Positions 1 to 9,576 are shown, counted from the stretch's first letter. The stretch: 45,172 bases of DNA from CAYVTV01 sp964526475 (GCA_964526475.1 CAZGKF010000022.1:1-45172); one strand, 5' to 3'. The notes: generated by a model not told the origin, from the sequence alone. Numbers and translations: made by a program.

Positions 1-1
1 G

Positions 2-83
2 TGCGGATGAAGGGACTCGAACCCCCACTCCTTTCGGAACCAGATCCTAAGTCTGGCGCGTCTACCAATTCCGCCACATCCGC
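2..83 (-). tRNA. tRNA-Leu (anticodon UAG)
   Basis: Read on the minus strand, this stretch folds as a class II tRNA. The 7-bp acceptor stem is GCGGATG with CATCCGC. The anticodon stem CCAGA/TCTGG encloses the loop CTTAGGA, giving anticodon TAG (reads CUA and other CUN leucine codons). There is a long variable arm, as expected for leucine, and a TTCGAGT T-loop whose stem includes two G-T wobbles. The discriminator base is A. The first base of a possible 3' CCA is at position 1, so whether CCA is encoded lies outside the window. Confidence 0.95.
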
Positions 84-122
84 AGAAAATTTGCGCAAAG
101 GTACTCAAAATTCAGTAAAAAC

Positions 123-854
123 TCACGATAAGTTTCTCAATTCGAAATTTTTTCCAAGGTATAATCTCCTTACCTGTTCATCATCGGCAAGCTCATTTGC
201 TGTTCCGGATTTAAGTATTTCTCCCTCGAAAAGTAAATATGCCCTGTCGGTTATGGAAAGGGTTTCATGAACGTTATGATCTGTAATCAGAATTCCAATA
301 TTTTTCATTTTCAACCTTGAAACTATCAATTGAATATCCTCTACAGCAATAGGATCGACACCAGCAAAAGGTTCGTCCAGTAATATAAAATATGGATTCA
401 GGGTTAATGCCCTTGCAATTTCAGTTCTTCTTCTTTCTCCGCCTGAAAGCTGTATTCCTTTGCTTTTCCTAACCTTTTGAAGTCCAAATTCTGATAACAG
501 TGTTTCAAGACGTTCTTTTTGATCATGCCGGGACATTCCTGACAATTCCAGAACAGCTTTTATGTTATCTTCCACGCTCAGGTGCCTGAAAACAGAAGCC
601 TCCTGTGAAAGATACCCTATTCCCCTCCTGGCTCTTTTATAAACCGGTTCACCGGTAATATCAATATCATCAAGAAATATTTTACCTTCATTAGGAGTAA
701 TTAATCCAACAATCATATAGAAAGAGGTGGTTTTCCCTGCACCGTTCGGTCCAAGTAAACCAACTATTTCCCCTCTTTCCAACTCAATGGAAACGCCTTT
801 AACGACGGCACGGTTACGATATTTCTTAACCAGGTTTTTAGTATATAGCTTCAT
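123..854 (-). CDS. lptB: LptB, ATPase of the LPS export ABC transporter
   Basis: This is the cytoplasmic ATPase that, with the membrane proteins LptF and LptG, pulls lipopolysaccharide from the inner membrane onto the Lpt bridge. The 243 residues match the family length. Visible motifs in order are Walker A (GPNGAGKTT, near residue 35), the ABC signature (LSGGERRR, near 137), Walker B with catalytic Glu (FILLDEPFAGVDP, near 157) and the switch histidine in ITDHNVHET. The FAGVDP sequence and the close match over the whole length favour LptB over branched-chain amino-acid ATPases (LivF/LivG). It starts 19 bases after tatC ends, so the two are probably co-transcribed, with the tRNA downstream. 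LptF and LptG are not in this window. Confidence 0.95.
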   Translation of the reverse strand: MKLYTKNLVKKYRNRAVVKGVSIELERGEIVGLLGPNGAGKTTSFYMIVGLITPNEGKIFLDDIDITGEPVYKRARRGIGYLSQEASVFRHLSVEDNIKAVLELSGMSRHDQKERLETLLSEFGLQKVRKSKGIQLSGGERRRTEIARALTLNPYFILLDEPFAGVDPIAVEDIQLIVSRLKMKNIGILITDHNVHETLSITDRAYLLFEGEILKSGTANELADDEQVRRLYLGKNFELRNLS

Positions 855-873
855 TCATTATTGATATTGATTT

Positions 874-1695
874 TTATATTGACTGTAATTCTCTTTTCTT
901 TTGTTTTTTCAAAATGTTTGCTGAAATAAAAATACTAACTTCATAGAGAATTACCAGAGGAACAGCTACAAGAATCTGACTGAATACATCAGGTGGAGTA
1001 ATAATGGCTGAGAGGAGCAAAACAACTACCAGCGAATGACGACGGTATTTTCGCATAAAAGCAGGTGTTACAAGCCCGATCTTTGTTAAAAAGAATACTA
1101 CCACAGGTAATTCAAATATAACCCCGGTAGCAAGTACTACGGATGAAAGTGTTGAAACATATGAAATCAGATTAATTTTGTTCTCAACTTCAGGGCTGAC
1201 ACTATAACTTCCAAGAAAATGAACTGTCAGAGGTGAAATCAGGAAATATCCAAATGTTACTCCAAATAGAAAAAGCATTGAACTGAAGAATACTGCTCCA
1301 CTTGCATGACTTCGTTCTTTACTGTGTAATGCAGGTGCAACGAATCTCCAGAATTCAAAGAAGATTACAGGAAATGCTATAATAAATCCGGTGATCAGGG
1401 AAACCATGATATGCATGGTAAATTGTCCTGCCATTTTAACAGAAATAATATCTAGAGGAACACTGTTAATGCATAAATTTTTTAGCTCAAGATTCTGACC
1501 CAGTTCACATAACAAACGATTTGTAAAAAAGTCGGGAGACTTAGGGGCAAGTATGACCCTGCTGAATATTATATCCTTGAAAATAAATGCGAGGATTGCG
1601 CCTGCAAATACCGCGAGAATAGAACGTATCAAATGCCACCTCAACTCCTCAAGATGTTCGAGAAACGACATCTCTCTTTCTTCTTTCTTTGTCAT
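874..1695 (-). CDS. tatC: TatC, twin-arginine translocase core subunit
   Basis: TatC is the inner-membrane receptor that binds twin-arginine signal peptides and assembles with TatA to export folded proteins. The 273-residue protein starts with a charged segment and the family hallmark SFLEHLEELRWHL. It has about six hydrophobic spans, with FWRFVAPALHSKER between the second and third, as in the family. The tail is basic (KKQKKREL). The first periplasmic loop (about residues 50-90) is longer than in E. coli TatC and holds two cysteines, a pattern I associate with Bacteroidota. It lies directly upstream of lptB. No tatA/tatB-type gene is adjacent, so the partner must be encoded elsewhere. Confidence 0.95.
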   Translation of the reverse strand: MTKKEEREMSFLEHLEELRWHLIRSILAVFAGAILAFIFKDIIFSRVILAPKSPDFFTNRLLCELGQNLELKNLCINSVPLDIISVKMAGQFTMHIMVSLITGFIIAFPVIFFEFWRFVAPALHSKERSHASGAVFFSSMLFLFGVTFGYFLISPLTVHFLGSYSVSPEVENKINLISYVSTLSSVVLATGVIFELPVVVFFLTKIGLVTPAFMRKYRRHSLVVVLLLSAIITPPDVFSQILVAVPLVILYEVSIFISANILKKQKKRELQSI

Positions 1696-2046
1696 TTTTT
1701 AATTATGTGTGACGGATTTATCATGGATTATGAAAACCAATCCGCAAAGTAATAAAAAAAAAATATGATAATGGATGCCTATTTAAATTATCAGATATGC
1801 TTAAAGTAATTATTTTTAATTTTAAAGTAATAGAAATGCAATAATAAACCTGACATAAAGTTTTGCTAATATTTTTTTAACTCTTTTTTATTACTAAGAA
1901 AAACTTTATATTTATAACTTAGTGCATTCGAGGGATAAAAAATTTTGCTAATAAGGTATTTTTGAACAGGAAAGTTTCATTAGTGAAAAAATATTTACAT
2001 ATTAATATTTGCAAATAATTTGATTTGATAAAATACAACAGTTAAA
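1696..2046. other. AT-rich intergenic region between divergent tatC and recQ
   Basis: This 351-base gap separates two divergent genes and must hold both promoters. I see no coding frame and no RNA fold that I recognise. On the plus strand TATTTTTG at 1957-1964 fits the Bacteroidota -7 consensus TAnnTTTG, but no TTG sits about 19 bases upstream, so its assignment to recQ is weak. I found no clean -7 box for tatC on the minus strand. Confidence 0.5.
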
Positions 2047-4224
2047 GTGAATGATGTTAATGTACATAATATATTAAAAAAATACTTTGGGTTTGACACC
2101 TTTAAGGATAATCAGGAAGAGATAATAAATAACGTACTTTCCGGGAAAGATTCTTTTGTTTTAATGCCTACAGGTGGCGGGAAATCTCTTTGTTACCAGT
2201 TGCCGGGAATTATTATGGAAGGCACCGCCATTGTAATTTCCCCCCTTATTGCACTTATGAAAAATCAGGTTGACTCCATGCGGAGTTTCAGTGCTACAGA
2301 CGGAGTCGCACATTTTCTTAATTCGTCTCTTTCCAAAATGCAGATCATAAAGGTTAAGGAAGATGTTTTAAGTCAGAAAACAAAATTATTATATGTAGCT
2401 CCTGAATCTTTAACAAAGGAAGAGAACATAGATTTTTTAAAGAATGTTAAAATATCATTTTATGCTGTCGATGAAGCTCATTGTATTTCTGAGTGGGGTC
2501 ATGATTTTCGTCCTGAATATAGAAGGATTCGACCGATAATCAACAAAATAGGGGATGCTCCTATCATTGCTCTTACAGCTACTGCAACCCCTAAGGTTCA
2601 GCATGACATTCAGAAGAACCTTGATATGCTTGATGCAACTGTTTTTAAATCTTCATTTCGAAGACATAATCTTTATTATGAGATCAGACCAAAAATTAAC
2701 GCGACAAAAGAAATAATAAAGTTTATTCTGAATAATAAAGGCAAATCAGGGATTATATACTGTTTAAGCCGTAAGAAAGTGGAGCAGATGGCTGAAGCTT
2801 TAGTTGTAAACGGTATTAAGGCTCTTCCATATCATGCCGGGATGGATGCTGCTACCAGGGCTTCAAACCAGGATAAATTTCTTATGGAGGAAGCAGACAT
2901 CATTGTTGCCACAATTGCTTTTGGGATGGGAATTGACAAGCCCGATGTGAGATTCGTTATACATTATGATATTCCCAAAAGTCTTGAAGGGTATTATCAG
3001 GAAACCGGAAGAGCAGGCAGGGATGGAGGCGAAGGCTTATGCATAACTTTCTATCGTTATAAGGATATTCAGAAACTTGAGAAGTTCATGCAGGGAAAGC
3101 CAATTGCAGAACAGGAAATAGGTAAACAACTTCTGCTTGAAACCGTAGCATATGCAGAAACCAGTGTTTGCCGCCCAAAAGTATTACTTAATTATTTCGG
3201 GGAAGTAATGACTGAAAGTTGCGAAAACTGTGATAATTGCCTGCATCCTAAAGAGGAGTTTGAGGGGCAGGACTATATACTAACTGCTCTGAAGGCAATT
3301 CTTGAAGTTAAAGAAAAATTCAAGTCGGAACACGTTGCCCAGGTAATATCCGGGAAAGCAAGCAGTGCAGTTAAAGCATATAATCATCATAAAACAGACA
3401 TATTTGGAAAAGGGAAAGAAAAAGATGAGAAATTCTGGAATACTGTCCTGAGGCAGGCTTTGATCGGGCGACTAGTCACAAAAGACATAGAAAACTATGG
3501 TTTGCTGAAACTTACTTCAGCAGGTCACGAGTTTATCAGAAACCCTCAACCTTTTATGCTGGTGCAGGATCATGATTATGATTCAAGGCAGGATAATGAT
3601 TCTCCTGTCCCCGGAACAGGAGGAGGAGTGGACAACGAATTATTTTCCATCCTTAGGGATCTTAGAAAGAAAATTGCAAAAAGCCATAATCTTCCTCCAT
3701 TTGTGATCTTTCAGGATCCCTCTCTTGAGGATATGGCCATTCAATACCCCATAACTCTTGAAGAGCTTCAGAATTGCGTAGGGGTGGGAGCCGGTAAATC
3801 TCAACGTTATGGAAAAGAGTTCGTTGAGCTGATAAAACTTTATGTAGATGAGAAAGAGATAATCCGGCCGCAGGATATGGTTGTTAAATCCATTGTAAAT
3901 AAATCCGGTCTTAAAGTATACATAATTCAAAGTATTGACAGGAAATTACCACTGGACGATATTGCAGATGCCAAAAATCTCGAAATGGGTGATCTGCTGA
4001 ACGAGATAGAAGCCATAGTAAACAGTGGAACAAAACTTAATCTTGATTACTACATTAACAATGTAATTGATGATGAAAGACAGATGGAAGTATATACCTG
4101 GTTCAGGGAAGAGGCTAAGACTGAGTCTGTGGAAGAAGCTCTCAAAGAACTCGGAGAGGATGATTATACAGAGGAGGAGATAAGGCTGATGAGAATTAAA
4201 TTCATCTCTGAAATGGGGCATTAG
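2047..4224 (+). CDS. recQ: RecQ, ATP-dependent 3'-5' DNA helicase
   Basis: RecQ unwinds recombination and replication intermediates. The 725 residues show the whole domain series: superfamily 2 helicase with Walker A (MPTGGGKSLCYQLP, near 41), DEAH box (DEAHCISEWGHDFRPEY, near 142), ALTATAT motif III and motif VI QETGRAGRDGG (near 320). The zinc site follows (CRPKVLLNYFGE then CENCDNC, near 374-400), then the RQC winged helix, an HRDC domain (about 540-610) and an extra helical domain at the C terminus. The extra domain makes it longer than the roughly 610-residue E. coli enzyme and is common in Bacteroidota. The start is GTG with no Shine-Dalgarno sequence; the only nearby ATG (2051) is out of frame. 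Confidence 0.96.
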   Translation: MNDVNVHNILKKYFGFDTFKDNQEEIINNVLSGKDSFVLMPTGGGKSLCYQLPGIIMEGTAIVISPLIALMKNQVDSMRSFSATDGVAHFLNSSLSKMQIIKVKEDVLSQKTKLLYVAPESLTKEENIDFLKNVKISFYAVDEAHCISEWGHDFRPEYRRIRPIINKIGDAPIIALTATATPKVQHDIQKNLDMLDATVFKSSFRRHNLYYEIRPKINATKEIIKFILNNKGKSGIIYCLSRKKVEQMAEALVVNGIKALPYHAGMDAATRASNQDKFLMEEADIIVATIAFGMGIDKPDVRFVIHYDIPKSLEGYYQETGRAGRDGGEGLCITFYRYKDIQKLEKFMQGKPIAEQEIGKQLLLETVAYAETSVCRPKVLLNYFGEVMTESCENCDNCLHPKEEFEGQDYILTALKAILEVKEKFKSEHVAQVISGKASSAVKAYNHHKTDIFGKGKEKDEKFWNTVLRQALIGRLVTKDIENYGLLKLTSAGHEFIRNPQPFMLVQDHDYDSRQDNDSPVPGTGGGVDNELFSILRDLRKKIAKSHNLPPFVIFQDPSLEDMAIQYPITLEELQNCVGVGAGKSQRYGKEFVELIKLYVDEKEIIRPQDMVVKSIVNKSGLKVYIIQSIDRKLPLDDIADAKNLEMGDLLNEIEAIVNSGTKLNLDYYINNVIDDERQMEVYTWFREEAKTESVEEALKELGEDDYTEEEIRLMRIKFISEMGH

Positions 4225-4274
4225 CAACTTAAACCTGTTGTTTAGAAAATTTCCTTCTTCATTTTTTTATCAGG

Positions 4275-5483
4275 TTATTCCCTTCTTACGTCCATAGCAT
4301 CCCTTAGTCCATTGCCTGTCATTGTAAAAGCAAGCACCAGCAGCATTATTGCAACTCCAGGTATAAATGCCAGATAGGCTTTATCAACAATAATATAACC
4401 GTAATGGTCTTTTATCATTCCCCCCCATGAAGGAACCGGAGGCTGAATTCCTATACCAAGAAAACTTAATCCGGCTTCAATTAAAATTGCAGATGCAAAA
4501 TTTGCAGCGGAAATAATTATGACCGGTGAAAGGACATTTGGCAGAATATGACGAAAAAGAATCCGTAAATGACTAAATCCGAGAGCACGTGCCGCTTCAA
4601 CAAATTCCTTCTCCTTCAGGCTCATTACCTGACCCCGGACAACTCTCGCCACCTCCACCCACATAGTTAAACCAACAGCTATAAAAACCTGCCAGTAACC
4701 CCTCCCAATAACCATTGTGAGAGCAATAACCATAAGCAATGTTGGAACGGACCATACAACATTTACAAACCACATGATAAGACTATCGGTAAACCCTCTG
4801 AAATATCCTGCTAAAGCTCCCAGACTTATTCCAATGAAAAGTGAAATTAATACCGCTATAAATCCAACCGATAAAGAAACTCTTGTTCCCAGCAATATGC
4901 GGCTAAACAAATCCCTGCCAAAACGATCGGTGCCAAATAAAAAATATTTTTCTTTGATTGCCTTATTTTTGGTCATTTCATGTAGTTCGTCTATCCCGTA
5001 TTCTTTTTGAAATCCATTGATGAGATGAAAAGTTACTTTGTTGCCCTGTATCCTGTAACCGGAATCTCTTCTTACAGGGAAAAGTACATCAGCAATATCA
5101 AATTCCCTGTAGAAAAAATCCTCCTCAGTAAAATCAGTATATTCGCGTATTACAATCTTAATCCCATCAAAAGAATAGTCAAGCAAAGGATAAATCTCAT
5201 GCATTGATTTCCTTCCCGAAAACATGGTCTTTATGAAATTTTGTTTTTCGATTTCCTCATTCTTCCTCACGTAAAGAACCTTTGTTGAAAATCCCGGTTT
5301 CTTTGCAGCAATCTGAATTATCTGCTGATTACAAAAAGGCGTTTTATCCGGGAGAAATATATATCCTGCAAAAGCAATTATAATTGATACGACAATTATT
5401 GCCATTCCTGCAAGGGATAAAATGTTTCCCCTGAATCTTTCTATCAATGCCTGAAAGCTACTATTATTATACTTTTCAACCAT
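4275..5483 (-). CDS. OppC/DppC-like ABC transporter permease
   Basis: This is an inner-membrane permease of the peptide/nickel ABC importer family. After one N-terminal membrane span (about 20-45) comes a soluble stretch of about 140 residues. The family core follows with GTDRFGRDLFSRILLGTR (about 185-202), five membrane spans and the EAA loop EAARALGFSHLRILFRHILPN, which contacts the ATPase. The tail GNGLRDAMDVRRE is typical of OppC. The 402-residue length exceeds the roughly 300 of E. coli OppC because of the periplasmic insert. No OppB, ATPase or substrate-binding protein is adjacent, so the substrate cannot be named. Its start overlaps the upstream glycosyltransferase gene by 8 bases, so they are translationally linked. 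Confidence 0.9.
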   Translation of the reverse strand: MVEKYNNSSFQALIERFRGNILSLAGMAIIVVSIIIAFAGYIFLPDKTPFCNQQIIQIAAKKPGFSTKVLYVRKNEEIEKQNFIKTMFSGRKSMHEIYPLLDYSFDGIKIVIREYTDFTEEDFFYREFDIADVLFPVRRDSGYRIQGNKVTFHLINGFQKEYGIDELHEMTKNKAIKEKYFLFGTDRFGRDLFSRILLGTRVSLSVGFIAVLISLFIGISLGALAGYFRGFTDSLIMWFVNVVWSVPTLLMVIALTMVIGRGYWQVFIAVGLTMWVEVARVVRGQVMSLKEKEFVEAARALGFSHLRILFRHILPNVLSPVIIISAANFASAILIEAGLSFLGIGIQPPVPSWGGMIKDHYGYIIVDKAYLAFIPGVAIMLLVLAFTMTGNGLRDAMDVRRE

Positions 5484-6603
5484 TTGTAAGTTTTCTTCCT
5501 TTCCAGTGGGGACGCAGAAGGCTGCCTGTAACTGCAGAAAATACCGAGTATAAAATATAAAAGAACTGTGCAGGTATTAACAATCCCAGTAATTTTTTCT
5601 TTCTGAAAAAATTACACACAGGACCAAGCAGTGTTAAGTCAACAATTGTTTTAAGAATTATTATCAATAAGAAAACAAGTAAAAACAATGTATTGAATAA
5701 TCCTGCTGCAAGAAGTACGATTAAAACAGAATTAATAAGGAAAACGATCACTCCTGTTAAAATTATTTGCTTGTCATTATAGTGACGAACCTTTCTCGCC
5801 CAGCGCATTTTTTGAGAAATAAACAACTTAAGATTTGTCATAGGTTCTGTGTAAATAACTGCCCCCGGTGATTTAAGAAAAAACATTCCAGCGGGAAATC
5901 TTTTTTTAAAGTATAGCATCATAAAAATATCATCTCCGGAGGCAACATCAGACCTGATATTCCCTATTGCTGAAATATATTTTTTTCTGTCATATCCGAG
6001 ATTTGCCCCGCTGCACATAACAGGACTCCCTATACCAAAAGAGCCAGCCCCTGATCCTGTCAGACTTAAAAATTCCAGTTCCTGCAATTTATTAAAAATC
6101 CCCTGATTATCCTTTATTAATACGGGGCCGGAAATCATAACAGGATTTTTTTCTTTAAAAAAAGAAGCCATGTTTTTGACCCACCCGGCTTCAGGGTAAC
6201 AATCTGCATCAGTAAAAAGCAGTAATTCTCCCTTAGCAGCTTTTACCGCTTCAAGAATAGCTGCTTTCTTTCCATGCAGGGTTTTATCCAGACTGATGAG
6301 TCTGAAATTAGCATTTTTTTTAAGATATGGGCTCAGTATATCCAAAGATCTGTCGTCAGAATGATCGTTTATATAAATAACATCGAGGTGTGTGGCCGGA
6401 TAATTCAGGCTCTCAATTGCACTGATACTTTTTCCCAGAATGTTTTCTTCGTTTCTGAAAGGGATAATGATGCTTACATAGACATCGGAAAATTCTTCAG
6501 CAGGAAAATATTCCATTATTCTTTTCCAGCCTGAAGATAAGTGGATGATCAGCAATGTATAGCTGATAGAAATTAATGTAATGAAAAACAATAACCCGAT
6601 CAT
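5476..6603 (-). CDS. Membrane-anchored family 2 glycosyltransferase
   Basis: This is a processive-type GT2 enzyme predicted to sit in the inner membrane with its catalytic domain in the cytosol. An N-terminal membrane span (1-22) precedes the GT-A fold: VSIIIPFRNEENILGKSI (near 45), the nucleotide-binding INDHSDD (near 80) and the metal-binding DxD in LLFTDADCYPEAGW (near 131). A (Q/R)xxRW-like element, QKMRWARKVRHY (near 264), and three hydrophobic spans close the protein. This layout matches enzymes that build or decorate polysaccharides and glycolipids, but the acceptor cannot be told from sequence. Its start ATG overlaps the kinase stop as ATGA, and its end overlaps the permease gene. Confidence 0.9.
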   Translation of the reverse strand: MIGLLFFITLISISYTLLIIHLSSGWKRIMEYFPAEEFSDVYVSIIIPFRNEENILGKSISAIESLNYPATHLDVIYINDHSDDRSLDILSPYLKKNANFRLISLDKTLHGKKAAILEAVKAAKGELLLFTDADCYPEAGWVKNMASFFKEKNPVMISGPVLIKDNQGIFNKLQELEFLSLTGSGAGSFGIGSPVMCSGANLGYDRKKYISAIGNIRSDVASGDDIFMMLYFKKRFPAGMFFLKSPGAVIYTEPMTNLKLFISQKMRWARKVRHYNDKQIILTGVIVFLINSVLIVLLAAGLFNTLFLLVFLLIIILKTIVDLTLLGPVCNFFRKKKLLGLLIPAQFFYILYSVFSAVTGSLLRPHWKGRKLTNG

Positions 6604-9296
6604 TCGGTATCCTCAGATTGAATGCCACAAAGGCAATTATTTATTGTTTGGTAAAGTCTTTCAAGAATAATGGGTTTAGTAATATAGTCACTGCAACCGG
6701 CATTCAGGCAAAGGAGTTTATCATCCTCCATTGCATTTGCAGTTTGGGCAATCACAGGCAGTTTGGGGCGTAATTTTTTTATTTTTTTCGTTGTTTCATA
6801 ACCATTCATTCCCGGAAGCTGGATATCCATTAATACAAGATTTATTTCAGAATATTGTTCAATCATTTCCAGGGCTTTGTAGCCATCTTCAGCATGCAGA
6901 ACTTTTGCACCTGCCTTCTCCAATAATATTTTTAATAATTTGAAACTAATAAGGTTATCTTCAACCACCAGGATGCAAAATTTGTCCAGGTTGTATTGCT
7001 TATCAGTAACTATTGTCTCTTCTAAGGGAGGAGATTCCAATAAAGAAGGGCGGTATGGAATGTTGAAATAAAAAACAGATCCTTCATTCTCTTTGGAATG
7101 TACCCAGATTTTCCCACTCATTCTTTCAATGAATCCTTTGCATATCGCCAGGCCTAATCCGGATCCTCCAAATATTCTGCTCAGAGACTGATCGACCTGG
7201 GTAAATCTTTCAAAAACTGATTTGAGTTTACTGGAAGGAATTCCTATACCTGTATCCCTGACGAAGAAAACAATAGTATTCTTTTTCTTCAAACTGCATC
7301 CAATTTCAATTTCTCCGCAGGAAGTAAACTTCAGGGCATTATTAATAAGATTTATAAAGATCTGTTTAATCTTCTGAAGATCCCCTATAATTTCCATTTT
7401 TACATTTCCCGGAATTTTTTGGATACGGAAATCAATAAACTCTTTTTTCTTCATCATCCGTTCCAATCTGAAATGGCTTTCAATATCTTTAAATAATTTT
7501 TCCAGCGAAAAGGCACTCTCATCAAGGTCTAACTGGTTTGATTCGATCTGCGATATGTGTATAATATCGTTCACAAGTTTCAATAGGATTTTCCCATTAC
7601 TTTGTATAAGAGAAAGGTATTCCAGCTTATCGCCCTCGCTAAGCCTTGGGTTATGCAAAAGTTGAGATAATCCAAGAATACCGTTCAATGGAGTCCTTAT
7701 CTCATGGGACATATTGGCCAGAAAAGCAGTTTTAAGTTTATCGGAGTTTTCTGCATTTTCCTTCGCTTTTATGAGTTCATTCTCAAGTTGCCTTCTGTGC
7801 AGTGCTATGGATGCCTGAAAAAGAAAAGTTTCAACGAGGGTTTTATCCTTTGGATCAATAAAGTCATTAATTACTATTACGGTGCCATACAACTTCCCGC
7901 TTCGCATCAAAGACATTCCATTTATACGATTAATTTTAAATAATTTTTCGATTTTCCGGCAAACAGATTCCGGGAAATTGAAGAAGCAGGCTTCATGTAT
8001 TCCATTATGGAATTCGTAGAAATGTTCAAAATGATCCTTTAAAGTATCTATGTGTTTTGCTTCAAGTTTTAAAACAAATTTTCCATTCCGGAATCCGGAA
8101 ATATTGACAAGTTCCTCTAGGTACAGGTCTGCGTGGGATAAATATTCCACTGATAACTCTGATCCTTCCTCACTAAAACGGGAGACGATAATAATTGAAT
8201 CACTTAAGAGTTCATGGAGTTTCTCGCCTGTATAAACATATATATTTTCAGCATTAGGCATATCCAGAAATGCAAGGGCAGTATCACTTAAAAACAGAAT
8301 ATTCGAATAGTACCGCTTCTCCAGACCTTCTGCATATTTTTTCCCGGACAGATCAATTGCGACCCCTCGGATGCCATTCCATTCCCCATTATGGTATATA
8401 TTATTCGTGAAAACCATAACTGGGATTCTTTTGTTATCCATTGTTAAAACAGAATATTCAGCATTATGGACTTCTGTTCCGTTTTTAACATTTTTAAAGA
8501 CTGTTCTTGCTCTCTTTATATCCTCCGGAGCAATTAAATCAAATATGTTTACCTTATGAACCTGATCAGGTGGAAAGAGATCATATTCATCATATGCATT
8601 CTGGTTAACGAAAGTCAGATTCCCATTTGAGTCCGTTTCAAAAACAACTTCAGGAAGCAGTGTTACAAGGTCTTTGAACCGTCCTTCACTTTTTAACAAT
8701 GCCTGCTCGGAAGTTTTCCTGTCACTTATATCCTTTGCAAAACCTGCAATTGCTTCAACTTTTCCATTTTGAGAAAAAAAAGGATACCTGATTATTTCAT
8801 ATAGGCAGGTTCCGTTCTTTAATGAGATATAATCTTCACTGTATTTTTGTTTTCCGGTTTTTATAACTTCCAGGTCATCTTTTTTGAATTTCTCAGCCAG
8901 ACTTGCAGGGAGCAGATCAGAATCTTTTATTCCATATACTGATGATCCTTTAAAACCGGTTTCTTCAATAAAAGTATCATTAGCAATAATAAAATTTCCA
9001 TCTATATCCTTAACCCACATTAAAAAGGGCATCTTATCAAAAAAAAGTTTGTGGAAGCTTGCCTCATAAAAAAAATCCTTGTTATTAAAAATCTCATTTG
9101 TAAGAATATCCACTGAAATTTCCTCCTTCTGATCATATGAGATACGGTTTCTTATCAGACTTTTCAGTCTGATAATTTCTGCCTCACAGGAAATAAGTTT
9201 TTGCCTGAGAATTTCAGGATTTTCTGTATTATCAGACGCGCCTGATAATTTTCTTAATTTATTATCCTTGTCTTTCATAATGTAAAAAATCCTCAT
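6600..9296 (-). CDS. Soluble hybrid sensor histidine kinase (PAS-PAS-GAF-like-HisKA-HATPase-REC)
   Basis: This is a cytoplasmic hybrid two-component kinase with no membrane span. In order it has a short coiled region, a PAS domain (about 75-190), a PAS/PAC domain (about 200-325), a GAF-like region (about 340-510), HisKA with phospho-accepting His in FLANMSHEIRTPLNG (near 531), HATPase with the N box NLINNALKF and G boxes DTGIGI and GGSGLGLAI, and a C-terminal receiver (ILVVEDN, phospho-acceptor Asp in LVLMDIQLPG near 824). No output domain is fused. I chose the ATG at 9296 because it overlaps the preceding stop as TAATG. An in-frame TTG at 9323 would overlap the upstream remnant and the ATG at 9278 (MKDKDNK) is also possible. 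The partner regulator is unknown. Confidence 0.93.
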   Translation of the reverse strand: MRIFYIMKDKDNKLRKLSGASDNTENPEILRQKLISCEAEIIRLKSLIRNRISYDQKEEISVDILTNEIFNNKDFFYEASFHKLFFDKMPFLMWVKDIDGNFIIANDTFIEETGFKGSSVYGIKDSDLLPASLAEKFKKDDLEVIKTGKQKYSEDYISLKNGTCLYEIIRYPFFSQNGKVEAIAGFAKDISDRKTSEQALLKSEGRFKDLVTLLPEVVFETDSNGNLTFVNQNAYDEYDLFPPDQVHKVNIFDLIAPEDIKRARTVFKNVKNGTEVHNAEYSVLTMDNKRIPVMVFTNNIYHNGEWNGIRGVAIDLSGKKYAEGLEKRYYSNILFLSDTALAFLDMPNAENIYVYTGEKLHELLSDSIIIVSRFSEEGSELSVEYLSHADLYLEELVNISGFRNGKFVLKLEAKHIDTLKDHFEHFYEFHNGIHEACFFNFPESVCRKIEKLFKINRINGMSLMRSGKLYGTVIVINDFIDPKDKTLVETFLFQASIALHRRQLENELIKAKENAENSDKLKTAFLANMSHEIRTPLNGILGLSQLLHNPRLSEGDKLEYLSLIQSNGKILLKLVNDIIHISQIESNQLDLDESAFSLEKLFKDIESHFRLERMMKKKEFIDFRIQKIPGNVKMEIIGDLQKIKQIFINLINNALKFTSCGEIEIGCSLKKKNTIVFFVRDTGIGIPSSKLKSVFERFTQVDQSLSRIFGGSGLGLAICKGFIERMSGKIWVHSKENEGSVFYFNIPYRPSLLESPPLEETIVTDKQYNLDKFCILVVEDNLISFKLLKILLEKAGAKVLHAEDGYKALEMIEQYSEINLVLMDIQLPGMNGYETTKKIKKLRPKLPVIAQTANAMEDDKLLCLNAGCSDYITKPIILERLYQTINNCLCGIQSEDTE

Positions 9297-9568
9297 TAAC
9301 ATAAAATAACTCCAACGATACAAGCAGATAATAAGGATGTTATCATTCCGGCTACCATTACCCTGATACCTGATTTTGAGAGCATTATCCCTTGATTCGG
9401 GGACAGTGACCCAATTGCACCTTTCAGGAACCTTCCCGGTATAAAATTAACAAATCCTCGGAGCTTGTAAGTAGTCGTTATTATTGATCTGTAGTCTGAA
9501 AAAATGTTACGCAGAAAATCAAAATTACAATAAGCACAGAAATTAAAAAACTTGATAATCCAGGTCAT
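9296..9568 (-). pseudogene. nupC: C-terminal remnant of a NupC-type concentrative nucleoside transporter
   Basis: An open frame of 90 residues whose last 55 or so align without gaps, from memory of the family, to the C terminus of NupC nucleoside:cation symporters. TYKLRGFVNF stands where NupC has TYALCGFANF, and GSLSPNQGIMLSKSGIRVMVAGM matches the GALAPN(Q/R) segment and the helix after it. Between them, ten residues (IPGRFLKGAI) replace the normally conserved SSIxIQIGGI stretch at equal length. The other roughly 330 residues of the transporter are missing, so it cannot transport. It begins 8 bases after the bifunctional nuclease gene, the place where Bacteroidota often carry intact nupC, and ends TAATG into the kinase. 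The frame stayed open, so a short peptide may still be made. Confidence 0.75.
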
Positions 9569-9576
9569 ATCTTTGC

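Noticed and set aside
1..270. Open frame of 89 codons on the plus strand
   Set aside because: It runs through the tRNA-Leu and the 3' part of lptB on the other strand, and its start lies at the window edge; no protein family features.
1945..2046. Firm recQ promoter
   Set aside because: TATTTTTG at 1957 fits the -7 consensus but has no partner -33 TTG, and similar AT-rich words occur by chance here.
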